From Thiopseudomonas alkaliphila (lineage in GTDB: Bacteria; Pseudomonadota; Gammaproteobacteria; Pseudomonadales; Pseudomonadaceae), in contig NZ_CP012358.1 of NCBI RefSeq assembly GCF_001267175.1, positions 343,501 to 407,500 on the forward strand: 64,000 nt of DNA, read 5' to 3'. Made by a program: the position numbers and the translations under genes. The first letter of the stretch is position 1, and each line of letters opens with the position of its first letter. Shown piece by piece: positions 47,542 to 57,689 of the stretch. Below the pieces are notes generated by a model. The model searched no databases and was not told the origin of the DNA. It saw only the letters and a list, made by a program, of their open reading frames with translations.

Positions 47542-49068
47542 TTAATCCTTTAAAAATGCTTTGAAGCGAAACAGTTCAGTTAAGCGATAACCACGGTAAC
47601 GGCCCATGGCTAACATAAAGCCGACCATTACTAGCAGAACACCAGGGAAAGTGAAGATAAAGTAGGTCAACTGCGGAATCGACATTAGGTAATGCGCAAG
47701 TGTGGCAGCCACTAAAGTACCGATTGCAACTTTAAACGCATGGCCACCACCACGCTCTTCCCATGTAATTGAGAGGCGCTCAATAGTCATGGTTAAAATC
47801 ACCATGGGGAATAACGCTACGGATAGTCCGCGCTCTAGACCTAGCTTATGGCTAAGCAGGCTAATAAAGGCGATTAACACCACCACAAAAGTTAGCACCA
47901 CCGACAAGCGTGGCAGCATTTGTAATTTGAGGTGTTCTAGGTAGGAGCGTAAAGACAGTCCGAGTGTGGTAATAATGGTGAATAGCAAGATTCCAAAACC
48001 CAGCTGAGTTTCACGAAAGGCTAGTGCAATCAGAACCGGAGTAAAGGTGCCTAAGGTTTGTAAGCCACCGAGGTTGCGTAGAATTAAGATCACCAAAACG
48101 CCAATCGGAATCATGATCATGATTTGGTAGGTTTGCTGGGTTTTCAACGGCAAGCCATACAGCGAGTAATCTAAAAAGTCAGCGTCAGTGCTTTCACCCG
48201 CTAGCTTAGCTAAACGCATAGCATTCATTTCGCTGTTATTGAGGGTGAAGCTCACTTGCGGTTTGCTGCCGCCTTCGAGTGATAATAAGGGCGCGTCTCC
48301 AGTCCACCAAATGATTCGGTCGCTAGGTAAGCCTTGCTCGCCAGTCTGTGGGTTAAAGTACAGCCAGTTTTTACCATTAAAGCTACGTAGCCATAACTCG
48401 GGTGATTGTTCGGTATTGGCCACTAGGCGCAGAGTGTGCAGACGCTCCATAGGCACGTGGGCAATGGAGAGAATAAGATCAATAACTTCTGCTTTACGCT
48501 CGCTAGACGTATTGCCGCCAAGCAGTAATTTGACGTTATCGTCATTAGTATTGTTAACCCGCTTAATGGCTTCACTAATAAAGGTTTCTACGTCTGCAGA
48601 GTGTTGACGAATCGGTGCTAAAAGGGCTTCGGCAGCAATTTTTTCTGGGCCATCAATTACCGTTGACTCGCGATAAATTGGGCCTTTCGCTTTAGTTTGT
48701 TCACCACTGTAGCGCTTGGTCATAACTAAGCGGTAATACAGTGTTTGTTTGCCGCTGGCACGACGTGCCGACCAAGTTAGGCGGCGATTTCCTTCAGCCT
48801 GATTGACGCTCACTCCATAATTATGCGAGATAAAGCTTTCGTTGAGGCTGACATAGTCTTGATTCAGTGGCGGAATAAACATCTGCAGTTTAACTGGTTC
48901 GCGAGCGTGGGCTTGAAACTCTACACGCGCGTCAATATTCCATAAATCATCGGTTTCATCTTCAGTGACAGGAATATTGAGAACAAAAATTTGATAACAA
49001 GTCACCAGTACACCCAAGGTAACCAACAAGGTGATTAAAACTTTGAGGTGCATATTTAAAGAACGCAT
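47542..49068 (-). CDS. inactive transglutaminase with seven-helix membrane domain
   Basis: 508 residues. An N-terminal anchor (about 8-28), a periplasmic half of about 230 residues with the degenerate transglutaminase-like fold (LLGGNTSSERKAEVIDLILSIAHVPMERL, where a catalytic Cys would normally lie), and a C-terminal block of about seven helices (from residue 310). This is the Transglut_i_TM/7TM_transglut architecture. It probably serves as a membrane scaffold or receptor for its operon partners. Six bases separate it from the ligase gene. Confidence 0.9.
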   Translation of the reverse strand: MRSLNMHLKVLITLLVTLGVLVTCYQIFVLNIPVTEDETDDLWNIDARVEFQAHAREPVKLQMFIPPLNQDYVSLNESFISHNYGVSVNQAEGNRRLTWSARRASGKQTLYYRLVMTKRYSGEQTKAKGPIYRESTVIDGPEKIAAEALLAPIRQHSADVETFISEAIKRVNNTNDDNVKLLLGGNTSSERKAEVIDLILSIAHVPMERLHTLRLVANTEQSPELWLRSFNGKNWLYFNPQTGEQGLPSDRIIWWTGDAPLLSLEGGSKPQVSFTLNNSEMNAMRLAKLAGESTDADFLDYSLYGLPLKTQQTYQIMIMIPIGVLVILILRNLGGLQTLGTFTPVLIALAFRETQLGFGILLFTIITTLGLSLRSYLEHLKLQMLPRLSVVLTFVVVLIAFISLLSHKLGLERGLSVALFPMVILTMTIERLSITWEERGGGHAFKVAIGTLVAATLAHYLMSIPQLTYFIFTFPGVLLVMVGFMLAMGRYRGYRLTELFRFKAFLKD

Positions 49069-49072
49069 AGAA

Positions 49073-49654
49073 TTACTCGGCCGATGATTGGGAAGAGGGT
49101 TTACACGCAGGCTCGCCTGCTACGTAGTTTTCACTGACGTCAACCAGTGCGCCAAACTGAGTGAGGGCGTTAGAGCCGATCAGTAAAGGAAACTTGAAGG
49201 CACTACGGTCAGTGAGATTGACTTCAATGGTGTGACGTTGGTTGCCCAAACATACCGGTAAATGCACGACCGGGCGGCGGGTATAGGTTTCCTCATCACC
49301 TTCTTCATCGTAATCATCCGAGCGACGTTTAATTTTACTGGTGCGCACTAATGGCAATTCTATTTTATTGTCGTGAGCTTCATCGATCGCAAGGTAAAAT
49401 TCTACCCACGATTCGCCATCACGTTTAAATCGACGAATATCGCGGGCGCTTAAGGAGGCCGTTTGTGCTCCAGTATCGAGCTTAGCTTCCACCTTTAAAT
49501 CAATAGCGCTAATACTTACTTTTTCATATAAACCATAAATGGTTTTGGTGTTTAGTTTCGTTTTAGGCGCTTGTTCCATAGGAGTACTTTCGGCCTGTGC
49601 CATGAAGGGCAGGCAAGCCAAACCAAGTAAAAGTATACGAGAGTATTTATTCAT
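49073..49654 (-). CDS. retropepsin-like aspartic protease, exported
   Basis: 193 residues from ATG 49654, which gives a clean signal peptide (MNKYSRILLLGLACLPFMAQA). The catalytic region KLDTGAQTASLSA carries the D-T-G triad of the single-domain retropepsin family (Pfam Zn_protease, a historical name). LLIGSNALTQFGALVDV is the conserved flap-supporting segment. It acts in the periplasm, presumably on substrates linked to its 7TM partner. First gene of the three-gene leftward operon. Confidence 0.88.
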   Translation of the reverse strand: MNKYSRILLLGLACLPFMAQAESTPMEQAPKTKLNTKTIYGLYEKVSISAIDLKVEAKLDTGAQTASLSARDIRRFKRDGESWVEFYLAIDEAHDNKIELPLVRTSKIKRRSDDYDEEGDEETYTRRPVVHLPVCLGNQRHTIEVNLTDRSAFKFPLLIGSNALTQFGALVDVSENYVAGEPACKPSSQSSAE

Positions 49655-49823
49655 AACATCAATCTTGACTATAAAACCAAACAGCATGCAATAGGGGGTA
49701 AGTACATTTTTTTGCTAAAGCGTTCATCTTTTTTTGGAAATCTCGTCATTCTACTGCGCACCACATAAAATAACCATGTGCAGACTAGGGGGAGTGTTGA
49801 TTATTTTTAAGCAGCATCAGTAG

Positions 49824-50975
49824 TTACTGCATACGCTGATAGAAACTGCCTAATACTGACACCATTAATAGCAATACCGCTAAGGCGATAAATGCAGCCG
49901 TTAGGCTGCTAAGCTGGGCTACTCCGCCAAGTAATGCAGGACCTGCTAGTACTCCGGCATAACCAATAGTAGTGGCTGCCGCTACGGCTAAATGGGTTGG
50001 CATGAGCTGTTGTTGGCTGAGTGAAGAAATCAACACGGGTGAGATATTGGCGCAGCCAAGTCCACAGATACCATAGCCTATCAGAGCAAGAGTCCAGTGT
50101 GGCGCGAGGATACTGAGGCCAATTCCTAAGGCAGCGATTAGGCCACCAAGTACCACGGTTTTTACTACGCCAAAATAGGCAACAATCTGACTGCCCACAA
50201 AGCGTCCTAGCATCACCATCAAAGAAAAACTGGCATACCCAAGGCCTGCTTGGCTGCTTAGCATCTCTTTTTGTTTGATTAAAAACAGTGCGCTCCAGTC
50301 CAGTACCGCGCCCTCTGCCAAATAAACGATAAAGCACATGCCGCCAATCAGCGCGACTAAAGAGGTTGGTTTCATAAAAGAGCTGCCACTGGCTTTGGTT
50401 TTGTCACTCAAAAAGCCTGGATACCCAAGCGTAACTGCAATCAAGAGCACAGCCATCATGAGTAATAAACTATATTCAATGGCTAAGCCTGCCACTAAAC
50501 ATAGGGTTAAGAGCAGGGCGCCACTGATCGTGCCTAAACTAAAAATACCATGTAGGTTAGGCAAAATTGAGCGTTTAAGGCCTTGTTCGACCACTAACCC
50601 CTGAATATTCAGCACTACATCTAATAAGCCAAGACTGCCACCAAATAAAAACAGTGCCAGCCCAAGCCAGTAAAGTGAGTGGGTGTAGTTCATTAAAAAC
50701 AGCGCAATGAGCAATATTAAGGTGCTGCCAATAATGCAGCCGCGTATGCCAACACGTGAAGAGAAGAGTGCAGTCATTGGCATAAACAGGAGTGAGCCGA
50801 TACCAATGCAAAGCAGCATTAAGCCAAATACCCCATCACTCATTGGAATTCGTGCACGTACATAGGGGACTAAGGGCGCCCATAGCGCTAAGCCAAAGCC
50901 TGCAATAAAAAAGCCAAGACGTGAGGCTTGCACATTGCGCGAAGTGATAGCAGTGGCAGAGCTAGAGTTTGGCAT
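49824..50975 (-). CDS. MFS transporter
   Basis: 383 residues with twelve hydrophobic helices. The loop between helices 2 and 3 (FSSRVGIRGCI) is a degenerate form of the MFS motif A. The overall pattern (QASRLGFFIAGFGLALWAPLVPYVRARI; GSLGLLDVVLNIQG) resembles the YbjJ/FucP-like group annotated as inner-membrane permeases. Substrate unknown. Single gene between the protease operon and yhcB. Confidence 0.85.
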   Translation of the reverse strand: MPNSSSATAITSRNVQASRLGFFIAGFGLALWAPLVPYVRARIPMSDGVFGLMLLCIGIGSLLFMPMTALFSSRVGIRGCIIGSTLILLIALFLMNYTHSLYWLGLALFLFGGSLGLLDVVLNIQGLVVEQGLKRSILPNLHGIFSLGTISGALLLTLCLVAGLAIEYSLLLMMAVLLIAVTLGYPGFLSDKTKASGSSFMKPTSLVALIGGMCFIVYLAEGAVLDWSALFLIKQKEMLSSQAGLGYASFSLMVMLGRFVGSQIVAYFGVVKTVVLGGLIAALGIGLSILAPHWTLALIGYGICGLGCANISPVLISSLSQQQLMPTHLAVAAATTIGYAGVLAGPALLGGVAQLSSLTAAFIALAVLLLMVSVLGSFYQRMQ

Positions 50976-50997
50976 ACAATTGAGAAAGGTTATAGTT

Positions 50998-51031
50998 AAA
51001 AATTAAAATGCCGCTAATTACTTAGCGGCAT
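50998..51031 (-). terminator. terminator of the yhcB transcript
   Basis: On the minus strand GCCGCTA/TAGCGGC forms a near-perfect stem with a short loop and is followed by ATTTTAATTTTT, 20 bases after the yhcB stop. Confidence 0.8.
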
Positions 51032-51051
51032 GGATGTGTAAACAGCAAAGA

Positions 51052-51507
51052 CTAATCACTGGCTTTAGTTTTTAGTCCATAACTCTCATCGAGTGCGCCA
51101 ATGTCTTGCTCGCCTTTAGGTGCATAGTCTTTAGGTGGTTGAGCGCTAGCAGTTAAGGTGCTAGTGCCGATACGTTCTTTCTTAGATTCGTTATCTTGTA
51201 GGCGAGCGAGGAGTTTTTGACGTGCTACCTCATCTAGGGTTAAGCGTTCAGCACCCATTGCCAGGTGTTCTTGCACATCTTGATAGTTTTGATTCAAGGT
51301 GTTCATCAGCGAAGCGGTGGTGTTGATATGGGTGGCCACATCTTCTTGGTATTGACTAAAGCGTAGCTGTAAGTCATCTAGTTGTTGCTGAGTTTGCGCG
51401 GGCGTCGACTGGCGGGCTTTAGCGATAATTAGCCCGATAATTAATCCCACAATAAAGGTTGCGCTTGGCAGCAGCCAAATTGGCATTAAGAATTCTGAAT
51501 TGCCCAC
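51052..51507 (-). CDS. zapG: YhcB/ZapG family envelope protein
   Basis: 151 residues from a GTG at 51507 (AGGAAA upstream). An N-terminal membrane helix (about 8-28, IWLLPSATFIVGLIIGLIIAKA) is followed by a coiled coil (LDDLQLRFSQYQEDVATHINTTASLMNTLNQNYQDVQEHLAMGAERL) and a disordered tail. This is the DUF1043 layout; the E. coli protein links cell division and envelope growth. Confidence 0.9.
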   Translation of the reverse strand: MGNSEFLMPIWLLPSATFIVGLIIGLIIAKARQSTPAQTQQQLDDLQLRFSQYQEDVATHINTTASLMNTLNQNYQDVQEHLAMGAERLTLDEVARQKLLARLQDNESKKERIGTSTLTASAQPPKDYAPKGEQDIGALDESYGLKTKASD

Positions 51508-51732
51508 AAGATTTCCTCTCTTGATCTGACCTCGGTACAGGGGTGCCGCTCTAAAATAGCCTAAATGACTGATTTGCGCGCCATTCAAGGGAAATTATTT
51601 CAGCGGCTGCTTAGAGTTTGTTACCCTAGCGAGTGTACTAAAGAAGCTAAACGTTAGACTAGTACTTATTTAGTTGCCTGTTAGCCTCTGTATAAATCTG
51701 GCTAGCAGAAGCTAGGGCTGAGGAGATAAGCA

Positions 51733-52359
51733 TTGAGTAACACAGAAATAGCTGTTTCAATTGCAGGTACAGTGGGGACGCTAGAAGGGCGCTATTTGGA
51801 TCAAGGGGCCCAAGGGGTTGTTTTGATTGCTCACCCTAATCCGGTCAAGGGCGGAACCATGCAAAATAAAGTGATCACCACTTTACAGCGGGTTGCCCGA
51901 GATGCGGGCCTAACCACACTGCGTTTTAATTATCGTGGCGTGGGTCAAAGTCAGGGGCAGCATGATATGGAGCAAGGTGAAGTGGATGATGCACTTGCGG
52001 CGCTAGAATGGCTGCAAGCTAAATATCCTGTTGCGCCGGTGTACCTATTAGGCTTTTCCTTCGGTGGCTTTGTGGTGGCAGCTTTAGCTGAGCGATTAGC
52101 TGCGCAAGGTATTTCACCTCATCAGCTGTATATGGTTGCACCAGCGGTATCAAGGGTAGAGCCTGAAGCGCTAGCCGCGCTATCAACCCAGCTCACGGTT
52201 ATTCAACCAATGGCCGATGAAGTGATCGAGCCTGAGTTAGTGCTTCAGTGGACACAGCAGTTATCTATTCCTCATGAGTTGATTCAGGTGGCCGGCTGCA
52301 GTCATTTTTTTCACGGGCAATTAACGGTATTAAAGCAATTAGTCGCAGAGCGACTTTAA
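51733..52359 (+). CDS. alpha/beta hydrolase
   Basis: 208 residues, TTG start with GAGGAG seven bases upstream. Conserved parts: AHPNPVKGGTMQNKVI (oxyanion hole), RFNYRGVGQSQG, GFSFGG with the nucleophile Ser, an acidic residue in QPMADEVI, and GCSHFFHG with the catalytic His. This CocE/NonD-like small hydrolase is widespread next to trpS in pseudomonads. Substrate unknown. Confidence 0.88.
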   Translation: MSNTEIAVSIAGTVGTLEGRYLDQGAQGVVLIAHPNPVKGGTMQNKVITTLQRVARDAGLTTLRFNYRGVGQSQGQHDMEQGEVDDALAALEWLQAKYPVAPVYLLGFSFGGFVVAALAERLAAQGISPHQLYMVAPAVSRVEPEALAALSTQLTVIQPMADEVIEPELVLQWTQQLSIPHELIQVAGCSHFFHGQLTVLKQLVAERL

Positions 52360-52377
52360 TGGGAAGAACGAGACAAC

Positions 52378-53724
52378 ATGACTAAACGAATTTTAACCGG
52401 TATTACAACAACCGGTACGCCGCATTTGGGAAATTACGCAGGTGCTTTACGTCCTGCAATTATGGCTAGCCGCCAAACCGATGCTGAGTCTTTTTATTTT
52501 TTAGCGGATTTTCACGCATTGATTAAATGTGATGATCCTGCACGAATTCAAAAATCTCGTTTAGAAATCGCTGCAACTTGGCTAGCAGCCGGTTTAGATG
52601 TTGAGCGCTCGACCTTTTATCGTCAGTCAGACATTCCGGAAATTCCCGAGTTGTCATGGATTTTAACCTGTATTTCTGCCAAGGGCTTGCTCAACCGAGC
52701 CCATGCTTATAAGGCAGCAGTGGATCAAAATCTTGAGCAGCAAGAAGACCCTGATGCAGGGATTAGCATGGGTTTGTTTAGTTATCCGGTGCTCATGGCA
52801 GCTGACATTTTAATGTTTAATGCGCATCAGGTTCCGGTGGGCCGAGATCAAATCCAGCACGTGGAAATGGCGCGCGATATTGGTCAGCGTTTTAACCACC
52901 TATTTGGCAAGGGTCAAGACGTGTTTACCTTACCTGAAGCCCTGATTGAAGAAGATGTGGCAACGTTGCCGGGGCTAGATGGGCGTAAAATGTCCAAAAG
53001 CTACGATAATACGATTCCGTTATTTTGCAGCGAAAAACAATTAAAAGACTTGGTATCGAAAATTGTCACAGACTCTAAATTGCCAGGAGAAGCAAAAGAT
53101 CCTGACGACTCGCACCTGTTTACTTTGTATAAAGCGTTCGCAAGTCATGAGCAAGCACAGCAGTTGGCTGATGACTTGAGGCAGGGGTTGGCTTGGGGGG
53201 AAGCCAAACAGCAACTGTTTAACTTACTCAACCAGCAACTGGCAGAGCCTCGTGAGCGTTACCATGAGTTAATGAGTAAGCCGCAGGCGCTGGAAGATAT
53301 TATGCAAATGGGGGCGGCGAAAGCACGTAAAATCTCGGTGCCATTCTTAGCAGAAATACGTGAAGCGGTAGGTTTGCGCTCATTTAATCAGAGTCTGCAA
53401 GTGGCGGTTAGCGGGACTAAGAAAAAAGCCAAAGCAGCAAAAGTTGTGAGCTTTAAAGATGAGCAAGGCTTTCGCTTTCGCTTGGTGGATGCTGAAGGAC
53501 AAACCTTACTGCTCTCTAAGGGATTTAATGACGGGAAAACGGCAGGGTTAGTCAGCAAAGAAATTCAGTCAGGCACGGCGCTAGATTTACGCACCGATGC
53601 AGGCATTGTTAGCTTATGGTTTGCAGGTGAGGCAGTGGCGGAAACTGAAGCTTTAGTCAGTGGTGAGCAAGCTAATCAACGCATAGCGCAGATTCAAGCG
53701 GCTTTGCAGCCTGAAGAAGCTTAA
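52378..53724 (+). CDS. trpS: tryptophanyl-tRNA synthetase
   Basis: 448 residues: class I signature [11 protein letters not shown] near the N-terminus (HIGH equivalent) and [10 protein letters not shown] near residue 205. An extra C-terminal domain of about 100 residues (after [13 protein letters not shown]) is typical of the Pseudomonas enzyme. It charges tRNA-Trp. It follows the hydrolase gene by 18 bases and may be co-transcribed. Confidence 0.97.
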   Translation: MTKRILTGITTTGTPHLGNYAGALRPAIMASRQTDAESFYFLADFHALIKCDDPARIQKSRLEIAATWLAAGLDVERSTFYRQSDIPEIPELSWILTCISAKGLLNRAHAYKAAVDQNLEQQEDPDAGISMGLFSYPVLMAADILMFNAHQVPVGRDQIQHVEMARDIGQRFNHLFGKGQDVFTLPEALIEEDVATLPGLDGRKMSKSYDNTIPLFCSEKQLKDLVSKIVTDSKLPGEAKDPDDSHLFTLYKAFASHEQAQQLADDLRQGLAWGEAKQQLFNLLNQQLAEPRERYHELMSKPQALEDIMQMGAAKARKISVPFLAEIREAVGLRSFNQSLQVAVSGTKKKAKAAKVVSFKDEQGFRFRLVDAEGQTLLLSKGFNDGKTAGLVSKEIQSGTALDLRTDAGIVSLWFAGEAVAETEALVSGEQANQRIAQIQAALQPEEA

Positions 53725-53740
53725 TTGGCAATGATTGAGG

Positions 53741-53770
53741 TTAAGGGGAAAGGTTAAACTTTCCCCTTAA
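53741..53770. terminator. bidirectional terminator between trpS and dksA
   Basis: TTAAGGGGAAAG and CTTTCCCCTTAA form a perfect 12-bp stem with a 6-base loop; A- and T-rich ends permit use from both convergent genes. Confidence 0.92.
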
Positions 53771-53794
53771 TAAAACGTTAATGTATTGCGCTGA

Positions 53795-54238
53795 TTAAGA
53801 GCCGATTTGTTTCTCACGAATTTCCGCTAAGGTTTTGCAGTCAATGCACAGGGTAGCGGTAGGGCGCGCTTCTAAACGGCGGACACCAATCTCAACGCCA
53901 CAAGCTTCACACCAGCCGTAATCGTTGTCTTCAATGATTTGCAAGGTTTCATCAATTTTTTTGATTAACTTGCGCTCACGGTCACGGGTGCGTAATTCAA
54001 GGCTAAATTCTTCTTCTTGGCTGGCGCGGTCGGCAGGATCAGGGAAGTTAGCCGCCTCATCCTTCATGTAGCTCACTGTACGATCTACTTCTTCCATGAG
54101 CTCTTTTTTCCAGCTAAGGAGAATTGAGGTGAAGTGAGCACGCATATTATCGCTCATGTACTCTTCGTCTTTGCCTTCCTGATAAGGTACAAATGCGCGG
54201 ACTAAGTCGGTGCTTTGAGTTTTTGCTTTACTTGGCAT
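53795..54238 (-). CDS. dksA: RNA polymerase-binding factor DksA
   Basis: 147 residues from ATG 54238 (GAGG upstream); an ATG at 54271 would add 11 atypical residues. Coiled coil (about 35-105) with the acidic tip [12 protein letters not shown], and a zinc finger CEACG...CIDC. It enters the polymerase secondary channel and works with ppGpp in stringent control. Confidence 0.96.
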   Translation of the reverse strand: MPSKAKTQSTDLVRAFVPYQEGKDEEYMSDNMRAHFTSILLSWKKELMEEVDRTVSYMKDEAANFPDPADRASQEEEFSLELRTRDRERKLIKKIDETLQIIEDNDYGWCEACGVEIGVRRLEARPTATLCIDCKTLAEIREKQIGS

Positions 54239-54529
54239 ACTGACGGCCTCTTTAGAACTTTGTAAATCCAATTTTCTAGATAGGTGATTGGCTTAACGAG
54301 TGTGTTTGACGCTAAATTCACTCAAAAAATCTTACCTAGCGCTTACAAGCGGGCGAACTTACCAGAACCGATCGCTAAGCGCTACTACTAAACGCAAGTA
54401 TTCGGTAAAAGTGAGTAAGTGGGGCAAAACTAAAGACAGTGTTAGAATGCGTTGCTCAGTAATAGTTTCTTTTTATATAAGATAAGTTTTTAAAATTCAA
54501 TACGTTAGTGGAAAGTAAGCAGCAAGCAA

Positions 54530-54880
54530 ATGATTAAATTAAATAAGGCAAATCGCTATGGGTTATGTGGACTGTTGTTGCTGTTATTAGCAGGCTGCGC
54601 CCAGCCAACTCAGTCTCCTCGAGCCACCCTGTATGATTGCTGGGATGCCAGTGCCCGAGAGTTAAGTGCATGCAGCGATGCGGCATGTCGTAGTCAAAGC
54701 GTAGGCAATGCTAAAAACTGCGCGGCTAAAGCCCAGCCTGACCAAGCATTTTGTGCTCAGGTACCAGCAACCGTTGCGCTGCAGCAAGAAGTCTTAGCGC
54801 TCAGCTGTAAGCCTTATTTAGATGCCTTTAGCGAGTGCCAACAAGCGCTGCGGCATATTGCCGGCGCCTGTTCACGTTAA
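54530..54880 (+). CDS. cysteine-rich lipoprotein of unknown function
   Basis: 116 residues with a signal peptide ending in the lipobox LLAGC near residue 23. The mature protein contains eight further cysteines (CWD, ACSD, ACRS, NCAA, FCAQ, SCKP, ECQQ, ACSR), probably disulfide-bonded in the envelope. It converges on ypfJ, eight bases from its stop. No family recognised. Confidence 0.75.
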   Translation: MIKLNKANRYGLCGLLLLLLAGCAQPTQSPRATLYDCWDASARELSACSDAACRSQSVGNAKNCAAKAQPDQAFCAQVPATVALQQEVLALSCKPYLDAFSECQQALRHIAGACSR

Positions 54881-54888
54881 TTGGCAGA

Positions 54889-55758
54889 CTAAAGTGTGCG
54901 GGCGCTGAAGCTGTCGCACTGAGTAAGTTGTCCGCTAGTAAAACCTTGCTTAAACCAGCGTACCCGTTGGGCTGAAGTGCCGTGGGTAAACGAATCGGGA
55001 GTCACTTGCCCAGTGGCTTGATGCTGCAGGCGATCATCGCCAATAGCATTGGCTGCGTTTAAGGCGTCCTCTAAATCGCCGGGTTCAAGCCACGCATGGC
55101 GCTGTTGGGCATGGTGAGCCCAAACGCCGGCTAAACAGTCGGCTTGTAATTCTTGGCGAACCAGTAAGCCATTGGCGCCTTCTACTCGCTGTCCACTGCG
55201 CCGCGCTTGGTTGACCTGCGCGGTTACCCCCAATAGTGTTTGCACATGGTGTCCCACCTCGTGTGCAATGACATAGGCTTGGGCAAACTCTCCGGCTGCT
55301 TGAAAGCGAGTTTGCATTTCTTTAAAAAAGCTAAGATCCAAATAAACTTGCTGATCGGCAGGGCAGTAAAAAGGACCTACGGCCGAATCAGCAAAGCCAC
55401 AGGCTGAGCGGATGCCGTGATTAAAGAGAATTAGTTTAGGTTCTTGATAGGTTTTGCCTAGCTGCTTAAATAATGTCTGCCAAGTGTCTTCAGTGTCACC
55501 AAGAATTGACTCAACAAAATGCACCTCTTGCGATTGTGTTGCGCTAGGAGTCGAAGGCGTGCTGTTACTGCTGACACCACCTTGCTGTAGCACTTGTCCA
55601 GCAAGGCTACCTAGGATCTGTAGCGGATCTTGCCCACTCATAAGGCCTAATACTACGACAATGGCGATTCCGCCTAGGGTTAAGCCTTTGCCGCCAACTG
55701 TCGTGCGGCCACGGTTATCTACCACGTTACGGCTTCGACGACCTTTGTTCCAGCGCAT
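54889..55758 (-). CDS. ypfJ: YpfJ-type neutral zinc metallopeptidase
   Basis: 289 residues. Basic N-terminus (MRWNKGRRSRNVVDNRG), one membrane helix (about 24-40), a Ser/Thr/Pro-rich spacer and the peptidase core with HEVGHHVQTLLGV, the zincin HExxH, followed by ELQADCLAGVWAHH with the third ligand Glu. Ends with SCGFAD- and FSAR-type segments conserved in the family. Envelope-located protease of unknown substrate. Confidence 0.93.
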   Translation of the reverse strand: MRWNKGRRSRNVVDNRGRTTVGGKGLTLGGIAIVVVLGLMSGQDPLQILGSLAGQVLQQGGVSSNSTPSTPSATQSQEVHFVESILGDTEDTWQTLFKQLGKTYQEPKLILFNHGIRSACGFADSAVGPFYCPADQQVYLDLSFFKEMQTRFQAAGEFAQAYVIAHEVGHHVQTLLGVTAQVNQARRSGQRVEGANGLLVRQELQADCLAGVWAHHAQQRHAWLEPGDLEDALNAANAIGDDRLQHQATGQVTPDSFTHGTSAQRVRWFKQGFTSGQLTQCDSFSARTL

Positions 55759-55925
55759 AGTGATTACCTCTTGTTTAAGTCGCCTGAGCGGGATTGTGCT
55801 GCTTGCTAGGCGTATAGAAAATAAAATCTTGGCGAGGTTCGCCAGTAGGGTCAGTTAAATTACTGAGAAAATCCCTGTGATCAGTTAAAGTAATCTTACT
55901 AAAGTCTAGTCAAAAGGTGTGTGTT

Positions 55926-57689
55926 GTGAGTGATGCCTTAACCGAAAGCACTGAGTTGGATCGTCAGTCGTTACGTCGAATGTTGTCCGCTATTTTGGCG
56001 CCAGAAAAACAACGGTTAGGCTTAGCGCTATTATTGGCTACGTTAAATGTGGCGCTATTCATTCTGCAAAGTGCGATTTTAGCGCATTTAATCGGTACGG
56101 CATTAACTAATTGGAATGCTCCAGAGGCGACTGGGTTAGGCATTAATTTATTCAATTATTTACCTTTGCTATTACTGTGTTTAGTGTTGCGCCCATTACT
56201 GCACTATGGTCGTGAACATTTAAGTCAGACGGCTAGTCATCGAGCGCGGCTTCAGGTGCGCAAGCAGTTGCTTAATACTTTGGCCAGTTTAGGGCCAGAG
56301 CGCCAGCAATTGGGTGCTGATGGAGCCTTGAGTGCTAAACTGTTGGAGCAGGTGGATGCGCTGGATGGCTATATTAGTCGCTATTATGTGCAGCTGTATT
56401 TAGTATTGCTGACCCCGATTTTACTGTTAGTAGCGACCGCTTATTACAGTTGGCTAGCGGCTGCTTTATTATTACTCACCGCACCTTTAGTGCCGTTATT
56501 TATGATCCTAGTGGGCGGGGCTGCGGCCAAAAGTAGTCAGCAACAACTGGCGGCGATGAGTCATCTTAGTAGCCGCTTCTTAGACTTGGCTCGCGGAATG
56601 CCTACTTTGCAGCATCTAGCAGCAACGACTCAAGCGCAGCGCTCGATCGCCACAGCGGCTGAGCAATACCGAATTAAAACCATGGGTGTGCTTAAGCTGG
56701 CTTTTCTGTCGGGAGCCGTATTGGAGTTATTCTCTGCCTTAGCTGTCGCTTTGGTGGCGGTGTACTTGGGCATGGGGCTATTGGGGATGTTGCCATGGGC
56801 CAAGGGCGAAGTTCCGGTAGCCTATACGGGCGCATTGTTTATCTTGTTACTGGCGCCTGAGTTTTACGCCCCGCTGCGTCAGTTGGGCAGTGATTATCAC
56901 GCCAAAGCAGAAGCAGAGGCGGCAGTGGGTGAGTTATATCCGTTATTAAACCAGCAGGTGTGGCAGCACCCAGGCCGGCAGCCCTTACCCCTCGCCGCAG
57001 CGCCAGCGCTTACAGTAGAGCAGCTCAGTATTAGCGGCGCGCAGCAGCGCCAACGTTTAGCATCGGTGTCTTTTACCTTGCAGGCTGGCGAGCGGGTCTT
57101 GTTACAAGGTGCTAGTGGTCTAGGCAAATCATCTTTGTTTCTGGCAATAATGGGCTTTATTCCATATCAGGGACGAATTCTTTTGAATCAGCAAGACCTG
57201 TTGGATTTTCAGCGCAGTGACTGGCAGCAACGTATTGCTTATTTATCGCAGCAGCCACAGTTTAAACAGGGTACGGTCGCAGAAAACCTGCGCTTAGCAG
57301 CACCTACAGCGAGTGATGCTAAATTGTGGCAGGTGTTGGCGCAGGTACAGCTAAAGGCGTTATTTTTAGCCTTGCCGGAGCAATTAACTACGCGTATAGG
57401 TGAAGCAGGGTTAGGGCTGTCCGGTGGGCAGCTGGGCCGCTTAGCCATTGCGCAGTTATTGCTGCGAGAGCCTGTACTTTGGTTGCTAGACGAGCCAACC
57501 GCACATCTTGACCCAGAAACCCAATCGCAGATTAATCAGCTGTTGCAGCAAGTCACTAAAGGGCACACTGTGTTGCTGGTCAGTCACAGTGCTGAGGGCT
57601 TAGCTTGGATGGATCGTCAGCTAACACTCGAGCAGTTGTTGGATTCTCAAGCGGCAGCAGACATAGGACAGGAAGAGAGACAGCTATGA
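55926..57689 (+). CDS. cydD: thiol reductant ABC exporter subunit CydD
   Basis: 587 residues from a GTG at 55926 with AAGG upstream; a GTG at 55917 is also possible. Six-helix transmembrane domain (about 20-320), then an ATPase with GASGLGKSS near 394, signature LSGGQ near 497 and LWLLDEPTA. With CydC it exports glutathione and cysteine to the periplasm, needed for cytochrome bd and c assembly. Confidence 0.96.
   Translation: MSDALTESTELDRQSLRRMLSAILAPEKQRLGLALLLATLNVALFILQSAILAHLIGTALTNWNAPEATGLGINLFNYLPLLLLCLVLRPLLHYGREHLSQTASHRARLQVRKQLLNTLASLGPERQQLGADGALSAKLLEQVDALDGYISRYYVQLYLVLLTPILLLVATAYYSWLAAALLLLTAPLVPLFMILVGGAAAKSSQQQLAAMSHLSSRFLDLARGMPTLQHLAATTQAQRSIATAAEQYRIKTMGVLKLAFLSGAVLELFSALAVALVAVYLGMGLLGMLPWAKGEVPVAYTGALFILLLAPEFYAPLRQLGSDYHAKAEAEAAVGELYPLLNQQVWQHPGRQPLPLAAAPALTVEQLSISGAQQRQRLASVSFTLQAGERVLLQGASGLGKSSLFLAIMGFIPYQGRILLNQQDLLDFQRSDWQQRIAYLSQQPQFKQGTVAENLRLAAPTASDAKLWQVLAQVQLKALFLALPEQLTTRIGEAGLGLSGGQLGRLAIAQLLLREPVLWLLDEPTAHLDPETQSQINQLLQQVTKGHTVLLVSHSAEGLAWMDRQLTLEQLLDSQAAADIGQEERQL

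Noticed and set aside
54300..54485. Plus-strand frame upstream of the lipoprotein gene
   Set aside because: It lies in the dksA promoter region and has no ribosome binding site or homology I recognise.
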